Source: Hahnella lacustris
Lineage (GTDB): Bacteria; Pseudomonadota; Gammaproteobacteria; Burkholderiales; Burkholderiaceae_A
Length of the DNA: 64,000 bases
Assembly: GCA_965194655.1 (NCBI GenBank)
Contig: OZ239148.1
Coordinates: 806,001 to 870,000, forward strand
Direction: 5' to 3'
Shown: positions 44,503 to 52,019 of the stretch, piece after piece
How positions within the stretch are numbered: position 1 is the stretch's first letter
Layout of the letters: every line of letters begins with the position of its first letter
The notes under the pieces: generated by a model
Seen by the model: the letters and a program-made list of their open reading frames with translations, nothing else
Database searches by the model: none
What the model was told of the DNA's origin: nothing
Program-made: the position numbers and the translations under genes

Positions 44503-45246
44503 ATGTCCCTCGTGATTCGGTCCGACCAAAGGACCCTTGATGCCCTGCGACCCGTCACCCTCAAGCGACGATTCACCTGTCATGCCGAAGGGTCGGTTCT
44601 GGTGAGTTTCGGACGTACACAAGTGCTCTGCACAGCCTCGATTGAGGAGCGTGTTCCGAGCTTTCTGAAGGGGAAGGGGCAGGGTTGGGTGACCGCAGAG
44701 TACGGCATGCTGCCGCGATCAACCCACACGCGAAGTGATCGAGAGGCTGCGCGTGGGAAACAGGGGGGAAGAACCCTCGAGATTCAGCGACTGATCGGCC
44801 GCAGCCTGAGGACCGTGATTGACCTCGGCGCGCTGGGCGAGCGGACCATCACGCTGGACTGTGATGTGCTGCAGGCCGACGGTGGGACTCGAACGGCGAG
44901 CATCACGGGCGCCTGCCTGGCCCTCTTTGATGCCCTTCATTCTGCGGGGCTGACGGCCTGCATGCTCGATCGGGTCGCTGCGGTCTCCGTTGGGATTGTT
45001 TCCGGTGAGCCCATGCTGGATCTGAACTATGAGGAGGATTCCGGCTGCGACACAGACCTGAACCTGGCCATGACAGCCAGCGGGGGGCTCATCGAAATCC
45101 AAGGGACTGCGGAAGGCAAGCCGTTCTCGCGGAATGAGCTTGACCGGCTGGTTGATCTTGGAACGGCTGGTCTGGTAAGGCTTCATGGACTGCAGGCGGT
45201 GCTGATGCAGAACCCGGATCAGTTGGAGGCAGGGCTCGAGAAATGA
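44503..45246 (+). CDS. rph: Ribonuclease PH
   Basis: 247 aa 3'-5' phosphorolytic exoribonuclease that trims tRNA 3' ends. SFGRTQVLCTASIEERVPSF, GWVTAEYGMLPRSTHTR, RTLEIQRLIGRSLR and CDVLQADGGTRTASITG are characteristic. GGAG precedes ATG 44503 at 7 bases; GTG 44485 would add 6 residues. Heads rph-rdgB-hemW, all joined by ATGA overlaps, an arrangement common in Proteobacteria. Confidence 0.96.
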   Translation: MSLVIRSDQRTLDALRPVTLKRRFTCHAEGSVLVSFGRTQVLCTASIEERVPSFLKGKGQGWVTAEYGMLPRSTHTRSDREAARGKQGGRTLEIQRLIGRSLRTVIDLGALGERTITLDCDVLQADGGTRTASITGACLALFDALHSAGLTACMLDRVAAVSVGIVSGEPMLDLNYEEDSGCDTDLNLAMTASGGLIEIQGTAEGKPFSRNELDRLVDLGTAGLVRLHGLQAVLMQNPDQLEAGLEK

Positions 45247-45815
45247 GCCCGCGTCCCTGGGTGTTGGCGACCAGTAGCTCAGGCAAAGCGCGAGAGCTGT
45301 CGCGCCTATTGGCTCCACTGGAGTTGGATATTCAGCCTCAGTCTGCCTTTGGGGTTGAGTCTTGTGAGGAGCCTTTTCTTGGTTTCGTCGAGAACGCCCT
45401 TGCTAAGGCGCGGCATGCCAGCTTGATCACAGGCCTTCCGGCGTTGGCCGACGATTCGGGATTGATGGTGGATGCACTCGCTGGTCGGCCAGGGGTGAGG
45501 ACATCCGATCACGACTGGCGGTGGCTTCTCGAACAGATGCGGGAGGTTCCGGAGGGGCTCCGGTCGGCCTGCTTCATCTGTGTGTTGGTGGCCATTCGAT
45601 CCCCCGATGATCCACTGCCTCTGATTGCGCAAGGCCGTTGGCATGGACAGATCAGTCTGGTCGCTCAGGGTGAGAGTGGGTTCGGTTATGACCCCGTCTT
45701 CTTCGACGCTGAGCGCGGATGCACCGCAGCCCAAATGAGTGTTGAACAGAAGAATGCGCTCAGTCACCGCGGGCAGGCCGCCCGTGCCATGCTTGCGAGC
45801 TGGTCTCACGCATGA
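45243..45815 (+). CDS. rdgB: XTP/dITP pyrophosphatase (HAM1 family), divergent
   Basis: 190 aa. Removes non-canonical purine triphosphates. Family parts present: TSSSGKAREL (10-19), GFVENALAKARHA, the Asp70-Asp71 pair in ADDSGL, SGFGYDPVFF and the C-terminal SHRGQA. Unusual: the Asn of the T-x-N-x-G-K motif is Ser12, and the segment that normally reads PG-x-Y-SARYAG plus some 10 residues is replaced by a short PGVRTSDHDW. The frame is intact and the gene is coupled to rph and hemW, so it is probably expressed; activity may be altered. Confidence 0.88.
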   Translation: MSPRPWVLATSSSGKARELSRLLAPLELDIQPQSAFGVESCEEPFLGFVENALAKARHASLITGLPALADDSGLMVDALAGRPGVRTSDHDWRWLLEQMREVPEGLRSACFICVLVAIRSPDDPLPLIAQGRWHGQISLVAQGESGFGYDPVFFDAERGCTAAQMSVEQKNALSHRGQAARAMLASWSHA

Positions 45816-46999
45816 GTGGAATTGGGCTCTATGTGCACATGCCGTGGTGCGTGCGCAAGTGTCCCTATTGCGACTTTAATTCTCACGGCATTGGGGTGGA
45901 TGGGCAGCTTCCAGAGCGGGCTTACCTCGATGCCCTCGTGCTCGATCTTGAGCAGGCACTCCCCACGGTGTGGGGGCGCTCGGTCGAGACCATCTTCTTT
46001 GGCGGGGGCACACCTAACCTGATCTCTCCTGAGGGCATTGCGCGATTGCTCTCAGATCTTCGTGCCCGTATTCGAGTGTCACCGGGCTGCGAGATCACCC
46101 TTGAGGCGAATCCGGGCGCGGCGCAGGATGGACAGTTTCATGCGCTGAGGGAGGCTGGCATCACGCGCCTCTCTCTTGGGGTGCAGACCTTTTCGGCTGA
46201 GCATCTGGCGCGCATCGGTCGTATTCACAATCCAGAGCAGGCGTGGGATGCCGCGTTGGCTGCTCGCGCGGTTTTTGATCGCGTGAATATTGACCTGATG
46301 TATGGGCTCCCGGGGCAGACTTTGGAGCAGGCACTCCAGGATGTGGACCGAGCCCTGGCGGCTGGTGTTGGACATCTCTCGCTCTATCAACTCACTGTGG
46401 AGCCCAATACCGAGTTCGCGCGACATCCCCCTGTGCTTCCTCACGAAGACCTCATTGGCGATATGCAGGATGCATTGATCGCTCGCATTCAGAGTGCGGG
46501 GCTACATCGATACGAGGTCTCTGCCTACGCAAGACCAGGTGAGCGATGTGCCCATAACCTGAATTACTGGACGTTTGGTGATTACTTGGGCATTGGAGCC
46601 GGGGCCCACAGCAAACTGCGTCTGCCGGAGCGGGGGACCATGCGCCAGTGGTGTCTTCGCGCCCCCTCGCAATACATGGAGGCCGTTCAGTTGGGGGACG
46701 GAGGGCATCGGCGGACGGAGTGGGTTCGGGAGGAAGACCTCGCCTTTGAGTTCATGATGAATGCACTCAGGCTGGTCGACGGCATTGAGCCCGTGCGTTA
46801 TGTGGAGCAGACGGGACGCCCCTTGGAGGACCTCTTCGCGGGGGTGTCTCAGGCTCAGAGCCTCGGGCTCATGGAGAAGCACTCGCCTCGTTGGCGACCC
46901 ACGGGGCGAGGGCTCGATCTGTTGAGTGATCTCCAGCTGCTGTTTATGCACCAAAATAAACCAAAAAAATCCAAATTGGTGCAGATAGTGGCACAATAA
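45812..46999 (+). CDS. hemW: Radical SAM heme chaperone HemW
   Basis: 395 aa. Radical SAM cluster cysteines C13-C17-C20 (WCVRKCPYCDF), then FFGGGTPNLI, LEANPGA, RLSLGVQTF and YGLPGQT. It resembles HemN but has the short N-terminus of HemW, which binds and hands over heme; this suits a cell with cbb3 oxidase. The C-terminal 17 residues (HQNKPKKSKLVQIVAQ) form an A/T-rich tail that I do not expect in the family; they are encoded by the stretch that holds the glnA upstream activator sites. Confidence 0.93.
   Translation: MSGIGLYVHMPWCVRKCPYCDFNSHGIGVDGQLPERAYLDALVLDLEQALPTVWGRSVETIFFGGGTPNLISPEGIARLLSDLRARIRVSPGCEITLEANPGAAQDGQFHALREAGITRLSLGVQTFSAEHLARIGRIHNPEQAWDAALAARAVFDRVNIDLMYGLPGQTLEQALQDVDRALAAGVGHLSLYQLTVEPNTEFARHPPVLPHEDLIGDMQDALIARIQSAGLHRYEVSAYARPGERCAHNLNYWTFGDYLGIGAGAHSKLRLPERGTMRQWCLRAPSQYMEAVQLGDGGHRRTEWVREEDLAFEFMMNALRLVDGIEPVRYVEQTGRPLEDLFAGVSQAQSLGLMEKHSPRWRPTGRGLDLLSDLQLLFMHQNKPKKSKLVQIVAQ
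46947..46983. promoter_or_regulatory. Two inverted NtrC half-sites upstream of glnA
   Basis: TGCACCAA (46947-46954) and TTGGTGCA (46976-46983) are perfect 8-base inverted copies 21 bases apart. Each equals one half of the NtrC consensus TGCACC-N5-GGTGCA. They lie inside the last codons of hemW, about 100-136 bases before the predicted glnA start site. Confidence 0.6.
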
Positions 47000-47006
47000 T
47001 AGTGCG
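46990..47006. promoter_or_regulatory. Full NtrC-binding site upstream of glnA
   Basis: GCAC-N7-GTGC (46991-47005) keeps the exact spacing of the NtrC enhancer consensus. It spans the hemW stop codon and is centred about 85 bases before the predicted sigma-54 start site. Confidence 0.65.
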
Positions 47007-47056
47007 TCCGCGGGGTCTCCCGTCAGGGGGCTTCAAAAAATCGCCCGCTTGGACGC

Positions 47057-47072
47057 TGGCACAGAATCTGCA
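47057..47072 (+). promoter_or_regulatory. Sigma-54 promoter of glnA
   Basis: TGGCAC-AGAAT-CTGCA matches the sigma-54 consensus TGGCAC-RNNNN-TTGCW at every defined base but one, with GG and GC 10 bases apart. Transcription would begin near 47083, leaving a leader of about 52 bases before glnA. Confidence 0.85.
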
Positions 47073-47134
47073 CAGTATCCTCCCGAACTCAGACGTTTTT
47101 CTTAGACCTTTTAGAACACCAGGAGAAGCTCTCA

Positions 47135-48547
47135 ATGGCCAGCGCCAAAGATGTTTTGAAAATGATTTCCGACCACGAGGTCAAGTTCGTGGATTTCCGT
47201 TTCACCGACACGCGCGGCAAAGAGCAGCACGTCTCTGTTCCTGCCCACCAGGTCGACGAGGACAAGTTTGAGTCTGGTCACGCCTTTGACGGCTCATCGA
47301 TTGCGGGTTGGAAAGGCATCGAGGCCTCCGACATGCTGCTGATGCCCGATGCAGGAACCGCCGTGATGGACCCTTTCCGCGAAGAGTCCACTCTGAACAT
47401 CACCTGCGACGTGGTGGAGCCCTCTGATGGCAAGGGATACGATCTTGATCCCCGCTCCATCGCCAAGCGCGCTGAAGCCTTTCTGAAATCATCTGGTATT
47501 GGCGATGTCGCCTACTTTGGTCCAGAACCAGAGTTCTTTATTTTCGATGGCGTCACCTGGAACGTTGACATGGCAGGCTGTGGCGTCAAGATCAAGTCTG
47601 AGGAGGCCAGCTGGTCCACCGGCATTGAGTACGAAGGCGGCAACCTCGCGCATCGTCCCGCGGTGAAGGGCGGCTATTTCCCGGTTCCTCCCGTCGATTC
47701 CTTCCAAGACATCCGCTCCGAGATGTGTCTCATTCTGGAGCAGATGGGCGTGCCCGTTGAAGTCCATCACCACGAGGTTGCTGGTGCCGGTCAGTGCGAA
47801 ATTGGCACCAGGTTCTCTTCGCTGGTTCAGCGTGCAGACTGGACGCAGATCCTGAAGTATGTGGTGCACAACGTTTCGGCCAGCTATGGGAAGACGGCTA
47901 CTTTCATGCCCAAACCCGTCGTGGGCGACAACGGCTCCGGCATGCACGTCCACCAGTCCATCTGGAAGAACGGCGAGAATCTGTTTGCGGGCAATGGCTA
48001 CGCTGGGCTCTCTGAGTTTGCCCTGCACTACATTGGCGGCATCATCAAGCACGCTCGTGCGTTGAACGCCATCACCAACCCAGGCACCAACAGCTATAAG
48101 CGCCTGGTTCCTGGCTTTGAGGCTCCGGTGAAACTGGCCTACTCTGCCCGTAACCGTTCTGCTTCGATTCGCATCCCTTACGTGGCCAGTCCCAAGGGTC
48201 GCCGCATTGAAGTTCGTTTCCCCGATCCCACGGCCAACCCATATCTCGCATTCTCAGCGCTCATGATGGCTGGTCTGGATGGCGTGATGAACAAGATTCA
48301 TCCGGGAGATGCCGCCGACAAGAACCTCTACGATCTGCCTCCCGAGGAAGACAAAAAGATCCCCACCGTTTGCTCCTCTCTGGATCAGGCGTTGGAGTGT
48401 CTCGACCACGATCGTGAGTTCCTCACCCGTGGTGGCGTGTTCAGCGACGCCATGATCGATGCGTATATCAACCTCAAGATGGATGAAGTCACGCGTTTCC
48501 GCATGACGACGCACCCTGTTGAGTTTGATATGTACTACTCGGCCTAA
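47135..48547 (+). CDS. glnA: Glutamine synthetase, type I
   Basis: 470 aa. Condenses ammonia and glutamate. FDGSSIAGWKGIEASDM, EPEFFIFD, NGSGMHVHQS, and NRSASIRIP are the active-site signatures. Tyr399 in KNLYDLPPEE is the adenylylation site of the GlnE-controlled class. AGGAG precedes the ATG. Expression should depend on sigma-54 and NtrC through the sites upstream; no clear housekeeping promoter was seen. Followed by a terminator and ntrBC. Confidence 0.98.
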   Translation: MASAKDVLKMISDHEVKFVDFRFTDTRGKEQHVSVPAHQVDEDKFESGHAFDGSSIAGWKGIEASDMLLMPDAGTAVMDPFREESTLNITCDVVEPSDGKGYDLDPRSIAKRAEAFLKSSGIGDVAYFGPEPEFFIFDGVTWNVDMAGCGVKIKSEEASWSTGIEYEGGNLAHRPAVKGGYFPVPPVDSFQDIRSEMCLILEQMGVPVEVHHHEVAGAGQCEIGTRFSSLVQRADWTQILKYVVHNVSASYGKTATFMPKPVVGDNGSGMHVHQSIWKNGENLFAGNGYAGLSEFALHYIGGIIKHARALNAITNPGTNSYKRLVPGFEAPVKLAYSARNRSASIRIPYVASPKGRRIEVRFPDPTANPYLAFSALMMAGLDGVMNKIHPGDAADKNLYDLPPEEDKKIPTVCSSLDQALECLDHDREFLTRGGVFSDAMIDAYINLKMDEVTRFRMTTHPVEFDMYYSA

Positions 48548-48570
48548 TCGCTCGATGAGGCATGAGAGAA

Positions 48571-48597
48571 GGGGGCGCGCGTCGCCCCCTTTTTTTT
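48571..48597 (+). terminator. Rho-independent terminator between glnA and ntrB
   Basis: GGGGGCG pairs with CGCCCCC over 7 bp around a CGCGT loop, followed by eight T. It ends only 5 bases before the ntrB ATG, so ntrBC expression from the glnA promoter depends on readthrough. Confidence 0.9.
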
Positions 48598-48602
48598 AGC
48601 CC

Positions 48603-49682
48603 ATGGCTGACTACAGTCTCTTCGATCTCCTGAGCACCGCTGTCATGCTGGTTGACAGCCGTGGTCAGGTTGCATACGCAAACTCACCCGCGCAGTCTCT
48701 GCTCGGACTCTCTGAGGTACAGCTCACGGGGGCGGATGTTGAGGGTCTCATCGCGGATGCAGCGAGCGCGGAGCAGGCCTTCGCTGGAGCGTGGTCTGGG
48801 GAGCACAGTATCTTTCGGCAGCATCTTCCCTGGCGTGGTGGGCTGCGCGGCACGGTTTTGCTAGATACCACCATTCACACCATCGCAGAGCGGGGCCTGA
48901 TGGCCTCCGTCGAGCTTCGTGACCCAGATGCCTTTCACCGAATCGACCGTGAGGAGCGACAGGCAGAGATGCTTCAGCGGAACCAATCACTGCTCAGGAA
49001 TCTGGGACATGAAGTGAAGAACCCGCTTGGCGGGATTCGCGGAGCGGCCCAGCTGCTGGACGCTGAGCTCCCCAGTGCGGGCTTGCGTGAATACACACAG
49101 GTCATCATCAAAGAATCCGATCGGCTGCAGTCTCTGGTCGACCGCATGTTGGCCCCTGTGCGTCGGAGTCAGAATCGCCATCCCGTCAATATTCATGAGG
49201 TGCTGGAGCGCGTGCGTCGACTGGTCCTGGCAGAGTTTTCTCAGGAGCTTGAGGTACGCCGAGATTACGATACGAGCCTTCCCGAGATCGAGGGCGATCT
49301 GGAGCAACTGATTCAGATGGTGCTCAATATCGTGCGAAATGCTGCCCAGGCACTCGAGGCCTCGAGCAGCCAACGCACTGAGGTGGGGAGAATTGTGCTT
49401 CGAACGCGTGCAGCGCGCCAGGTCACGCTGCACCGACGTCGGCATCGACTCGCGATTGCCTTGTCGATTTCCGACAATGGCCCAGGCATTCCCGAGGCCA
49501 TTCGCGAGGAGATTTTCGATCCTTTGGTGTCTGGGCATCCGCAAGGCCACGGGCTTGGCTTGACTATTGCTCAGACGGTTGTACATCAGCATGGAGGTGC
49601 GATCAGTTGCAGCAGTACGACCGCCGGATCTGTGTTTGAGATTGTCTTACCGCTTGCGACTGAGGGAGCCAAATCACTATGA
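48603..49682 (+). CDS. ntrB: Nitrogen regulation sensor histidine kinase NtrB
   Basis: 359 aa soluble kinase. A PAS domain (about 5-115) is followed by the HisKA box with His136 in LGHEVKNPLGGIRGAAQLL, then the ATPase domain (NIVRNAAQAL, DNGPGIP, GHGLGLTIAQ). No membrane spans, as expected for NtrB, which senses nitrogen through PII. There is no Shine-Dalgarno sequence at the ATG; the terminator T-run is immediately upstream. ntrC overlaps its stop (ATGA). Confidence 0.95.
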   Translation: MADYSLFDLLSTAVMLVDSRGQVAYANSPAQSLLGLSEVQLTGADVEGLIADAASAEQAFAGAWSGEHSIFRQHLPWRGGLRGTVLLDTTIHTIAERGLMASVELRDPDAFHRIDREERQAEMLQRNQSLLRNLGHEVKNPLGGIRGAAQLLDAELPSAGLREYTQVIIKESDRLQSLVDRMLAPVRRSQNRHPVNIHEVLERVRRLVLAEFSQELEVRRDYDTSLPEIEGDLEQLIQMVLNIVRNAAQALEASSSQRTEVGRIVLRTRAARQVTLHRRRHRLAIALSISDNGPGIPEAIREEIFDPLVSGHPQGHGLGLTIAQTVVHQHGGAISCSSTTAGSVFEIVLPLATEGAKSL

Positions 49683-51163
49683 AGCCAGTCTGGATCGTCG
49701 ACGACGATGCATCGATTCGATGGGTGTTAGAGCGAGCACTTCGTCGCGCCGAGCTGCCTTGCAGGCTCTTTGAGAATGCCCAGGATGTTATGAAGGCCCT
49801 GCAGGCCGAGGATGTGCCCCAGGTGCTGGTCTCGGACATTCGTATGCCTGGAGACACGGGCCTGGAGCTGCTCGAGCAGGTGAAGGCGCGACTGCCGGAG
49901 CTCCCGGTCATCATCATGACGGGCTTCTCTGACCTGGACAGCGCGGTCTCGGCCTTCCAAGGCGGAGCCTATGAGTACCTTCCGAAACCCTTCGATGTAG
50001 ATGATGCCACTGCACTGATCTTGAAGGCCTGTCAGCGTGGACAGAACCTCGCCGGAGGGGATGCGCCGAAGACCACTGCAGTGCTCGAGATGTTGGGTCA
50101 GGCCCCCGCAATGCAGGACGTGTTTCGCGCGATTGGGCGTCTTTCTCAATCCACTGCCACCGTCTTGATCACGGGTGAGTCAGGCACTGGAAAGGAGGTG
50201 GTTGCGCAGGCGCTCCATCGACACAGTCCTCGAGCCGATCGTGCCTTCGTTGCTCTGAATACGGCTGCCATTCCGAAGGACTTGCTCGAGTCTGAACTCT
50301 TTGGCCATGAACGGGGTGCCTTCACGGGTGCTCAGGCGCAGCGAAGGGGGCGCTTTGAGCAGGCAGAGGGTGGCACATTGTTTCTGGACGAGATTGGGGA
50401 CATGCCGCTCGATCTACAGACGCGTCTCTTGCGCATCCTGTCTGACGGGCAGTATTACCGGGTCGGAGGGCATCAGCCACTCAAGGCCAACGTGCGCGTA
50501 ATTGCGGCGACTCATCAAGACCTTGAGCGGCGGGTGGCGGATGGAAAGTTTCGAGAGGACCTCTTCCATCGCCTCAATGTCATTCGGCTGCGTTTGCCGC
50601 CTCTGCGTGAGCGAGCTGAAGACATCCCCGATCTCGCCAGGCATTTTCTGGATCGCTCTGCGCGCCAGCTGGGCAGTGAAGTCCGGAGGCTCTCGCCAGC
50701 CGCCATGGATGCACTCCGAGCGCACCCGTTTCCAGGAAACGTACGTCAGCTGGAAAACCTCTGCCATTGGCTGACGGTCATGGCTCCGAGCCCACGGGTG
50801 GAGATCGACGATTTACCTCTGGAGTTTCGAGATCGTGCACATGAGCGTCCCCAGACTGCGCCAAGTCCATCTGCTTTAGCGCCAGAGCAGCCCGCAGCTG
50901 TTGTCTCTGGTACTCGAGGGGATGAACTCTGGATTGAGCCCCTGGTCCAGGCGGTGGCAGAGGCGATTCAGCGTGCTCAGAGAGACCCGAGCCACGCCTC
51001 CGAGGCAGAAATGGCCCATTGGGAGCGGCTTTTTGAAGCTGCGGTCTACGGGACGGCCCTCAAGCTCACCCGCGGACGCCGTCTCGAGGCCGCTCAGGTG
51101 CTGCAGGTGGGCCGCAACACCATCACGCGCAAGATTCAGGCTCTCGGTTTAGAGGCGGAGTAG
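49679..51163 (+). CDS. ntrC: Nitrogen regulation response regulator NtrC
   Basis: 494 aa sigma-54 activator. Receiver domain with phospho-acceptor Asp53 (LVSDIRMPG) and Lys in YLPKPFD; AAA+ domain with GESGTGKEVVAQALH, the sigma-54-contacting GAFTGAQ loop, and LFLDEIGDMPL; a Fis-type helix-turn-helix at the C-terminus (RRLEAAQVLQVGRNTITRKI). It should bind the sites ahead of glnA. The 3' end overlaps the convergent membrane protein gene by 28 bases. Confidence 0.96.
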   Translation: MKPVWIVDDDASIRWVLERALRRAELPCRLFENAQDVMKALQAEDVPQVLVSDIRMPGDTGLELLEQVKARLPELPVIIMTGFSDLDSAVSAFQGGAYEYLPKPFDVDDATALILKACQRGQNLAGGDAPKTTAVLEMLGQAPAMQDVFRAIGRLSQSTATVLITGESGTGKEVVAQALHRHSPRADRAFVALNTAAIPKDLLESELFGHERGAFTGAQAQRRGRFEQAEGGTLFLDEIGDMPLDLQTRLLRILSDGQYYRVGGHQPLKANVRVIAATHQDLERRVADGKFREDLFHRLNVIRLRLPPLRERAEDIPDLARHFLDRSARQLGSEVRRLSPAAMDALRAHPFPGNVRQLENLCHWLTVMAPSPRVEIDDLPLEFRDRAHERPQTAPSPSALAPEQPAAVVSGTRGDELWIEPLVQAVAEAIQRAQRDPSHASEAEMAHWERLFEAAVYGTALKLTRGRRLEAAQVLQVGRNTITRKIQALGLEAE

Positions 51164-51462
51164 GGCACGTAGGGTTGGGGCTCTGATTTGGGGGGGCGAG
51201 CCAGCAGGTAAGTCATGGAGCTTGCCAGTGCCGCAAACCCCCAGAAAATCATGAATCCCAGCCCATAGGCCTCACGCCGTCCCAAGTCGAGGGGAACACC
51301 AAAAATCACGAGCTCGTTGGGATCGACGGACGAGAAGAACAAACCCGTGAGAGCGGTGGCCGCTAGGAAAGAGGGCCAAGCAATGCTCATGGCTGCACGT
51401 GCCATGCATGGGGTTAAACGCGGGTCTCGCACGCCTTCTTGAATGGGGATCTCGGTGGCCAT
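51136..51462 (-). CDS. Unrecognised membrane protein of the cbb3 oxidase cluster
   Basis: 108 aa, function unknown. Two hydrophobic segments (about 24-46, SIAWPSFLAATALTGLFF; about 68-90, GLGFMIFWGFAALASSMTYL) flank a short polar loop with VDPNELVIFGVPL. The start at 51462 has a perfect AAAGGAG 7 bases upstream. It follows fixH by 35 bases on the same strand, so it is likely the last gene of the ccoNOQPG-fixH operon. From memory, proteins with a similar W-P-x-F, VDP and FW pattern occur downstream of fixH in other Burkholderiales; that is not verified here. Confidence 0.72.
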   Translation of the reverse strand: MATEIPIQEGVRDPRLTPCMARAAMSIAWPSFLAATALTGLFFSSVDPNELVIFGVPLDLGRREAYGLGFMIFWGFAALASSMTYLLARPPKSEPQPYVPYSASKPRA

Positions 51463-51497
51463 GGATGTCTCCTTTGTTTTCATGTTTATAAGGCAGT

Positions 51498-52019
51498 CTA
51501 TGGCGAAATTTCAAGTCTGGTTCGTACCCTCCAGGTGCCGTCTGGGCTCTCAAAAGACGCGTGCCAAAGTCCAGGCTTTGGGGGAGCGACCACAACGAAG
51601 TAGGCACCAGAGGGCAGGCGCGCAAGCGTGAGCTGAGTGTCGAGCTTATTGATCGTGGGGTGAGAGAGGCTGAGCCTCAGAGACTCCGGCTGTGTGGCTG
51701 ATGGATCTGCGATGCGGAGTGCGGCCTCAATGCGCACCAGCCCATCGCCCTGAGGCGTGACCGTGGGCGTGAGGACCACTCCAAGGCGATGAGCGGCCTC
51801 GTCCTTTTCAAGTCGCTGATTAATCGCCTTTCCGTGCTTGGTGTAGTCATCGGCAACCAGGCTGTCGGAGGTGTCCATGGCGATCATGAGCGTGATGAAG
51901 CTCGCAACCACGACGGTGCTCAGCATGCCCAGAATGATCCAGGGCCAGGGCTCACGGGACCAATGACGGGGGGCTGTGGTGTGCCCTGAGGAGCTTGGAG
52001 GCATGGAGGGCGGTTTCAT
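51498..52019 (-). CDS. fixH: FixH/CcoH-family cbb3 oxidase assembly protein
   Basis: 173 aa. A single membrane span at about 26-48 (PWPWIILGMLSTVVVASFITLMIAM) is followed by a periplasmic domain beginning VADDYTKHGKAINQRLEKD, characteristic of FixH, which takes part in assembly and stability of cbb3 oxidase. Starts one base into the ccoG stop (TGATG overlap). Confidence 0.92.
   Translation of the reverse strand: MKPPSMPPSSSGHTTAPRHWSREPWPWIILGMLSTVVVASFITLMIAMDTSDSLVADDYTKHGKAINQRLEKDEAAHRLGVVLTPTVTPQGDGLVRIEAALRIADPSATQPESLRLSLSHPTINKLDTQLTLARLPSGAYFVVVAPPKPGLWHASFESPDGTWRVRTRLEISP

Noticed and set aside
46989..47005. Second sigma-54 promoter at the TGGCAC in the hemW end
   Set aside because: The -12 GC is not at the needed distance; the sequence fits an NtrC site instead.
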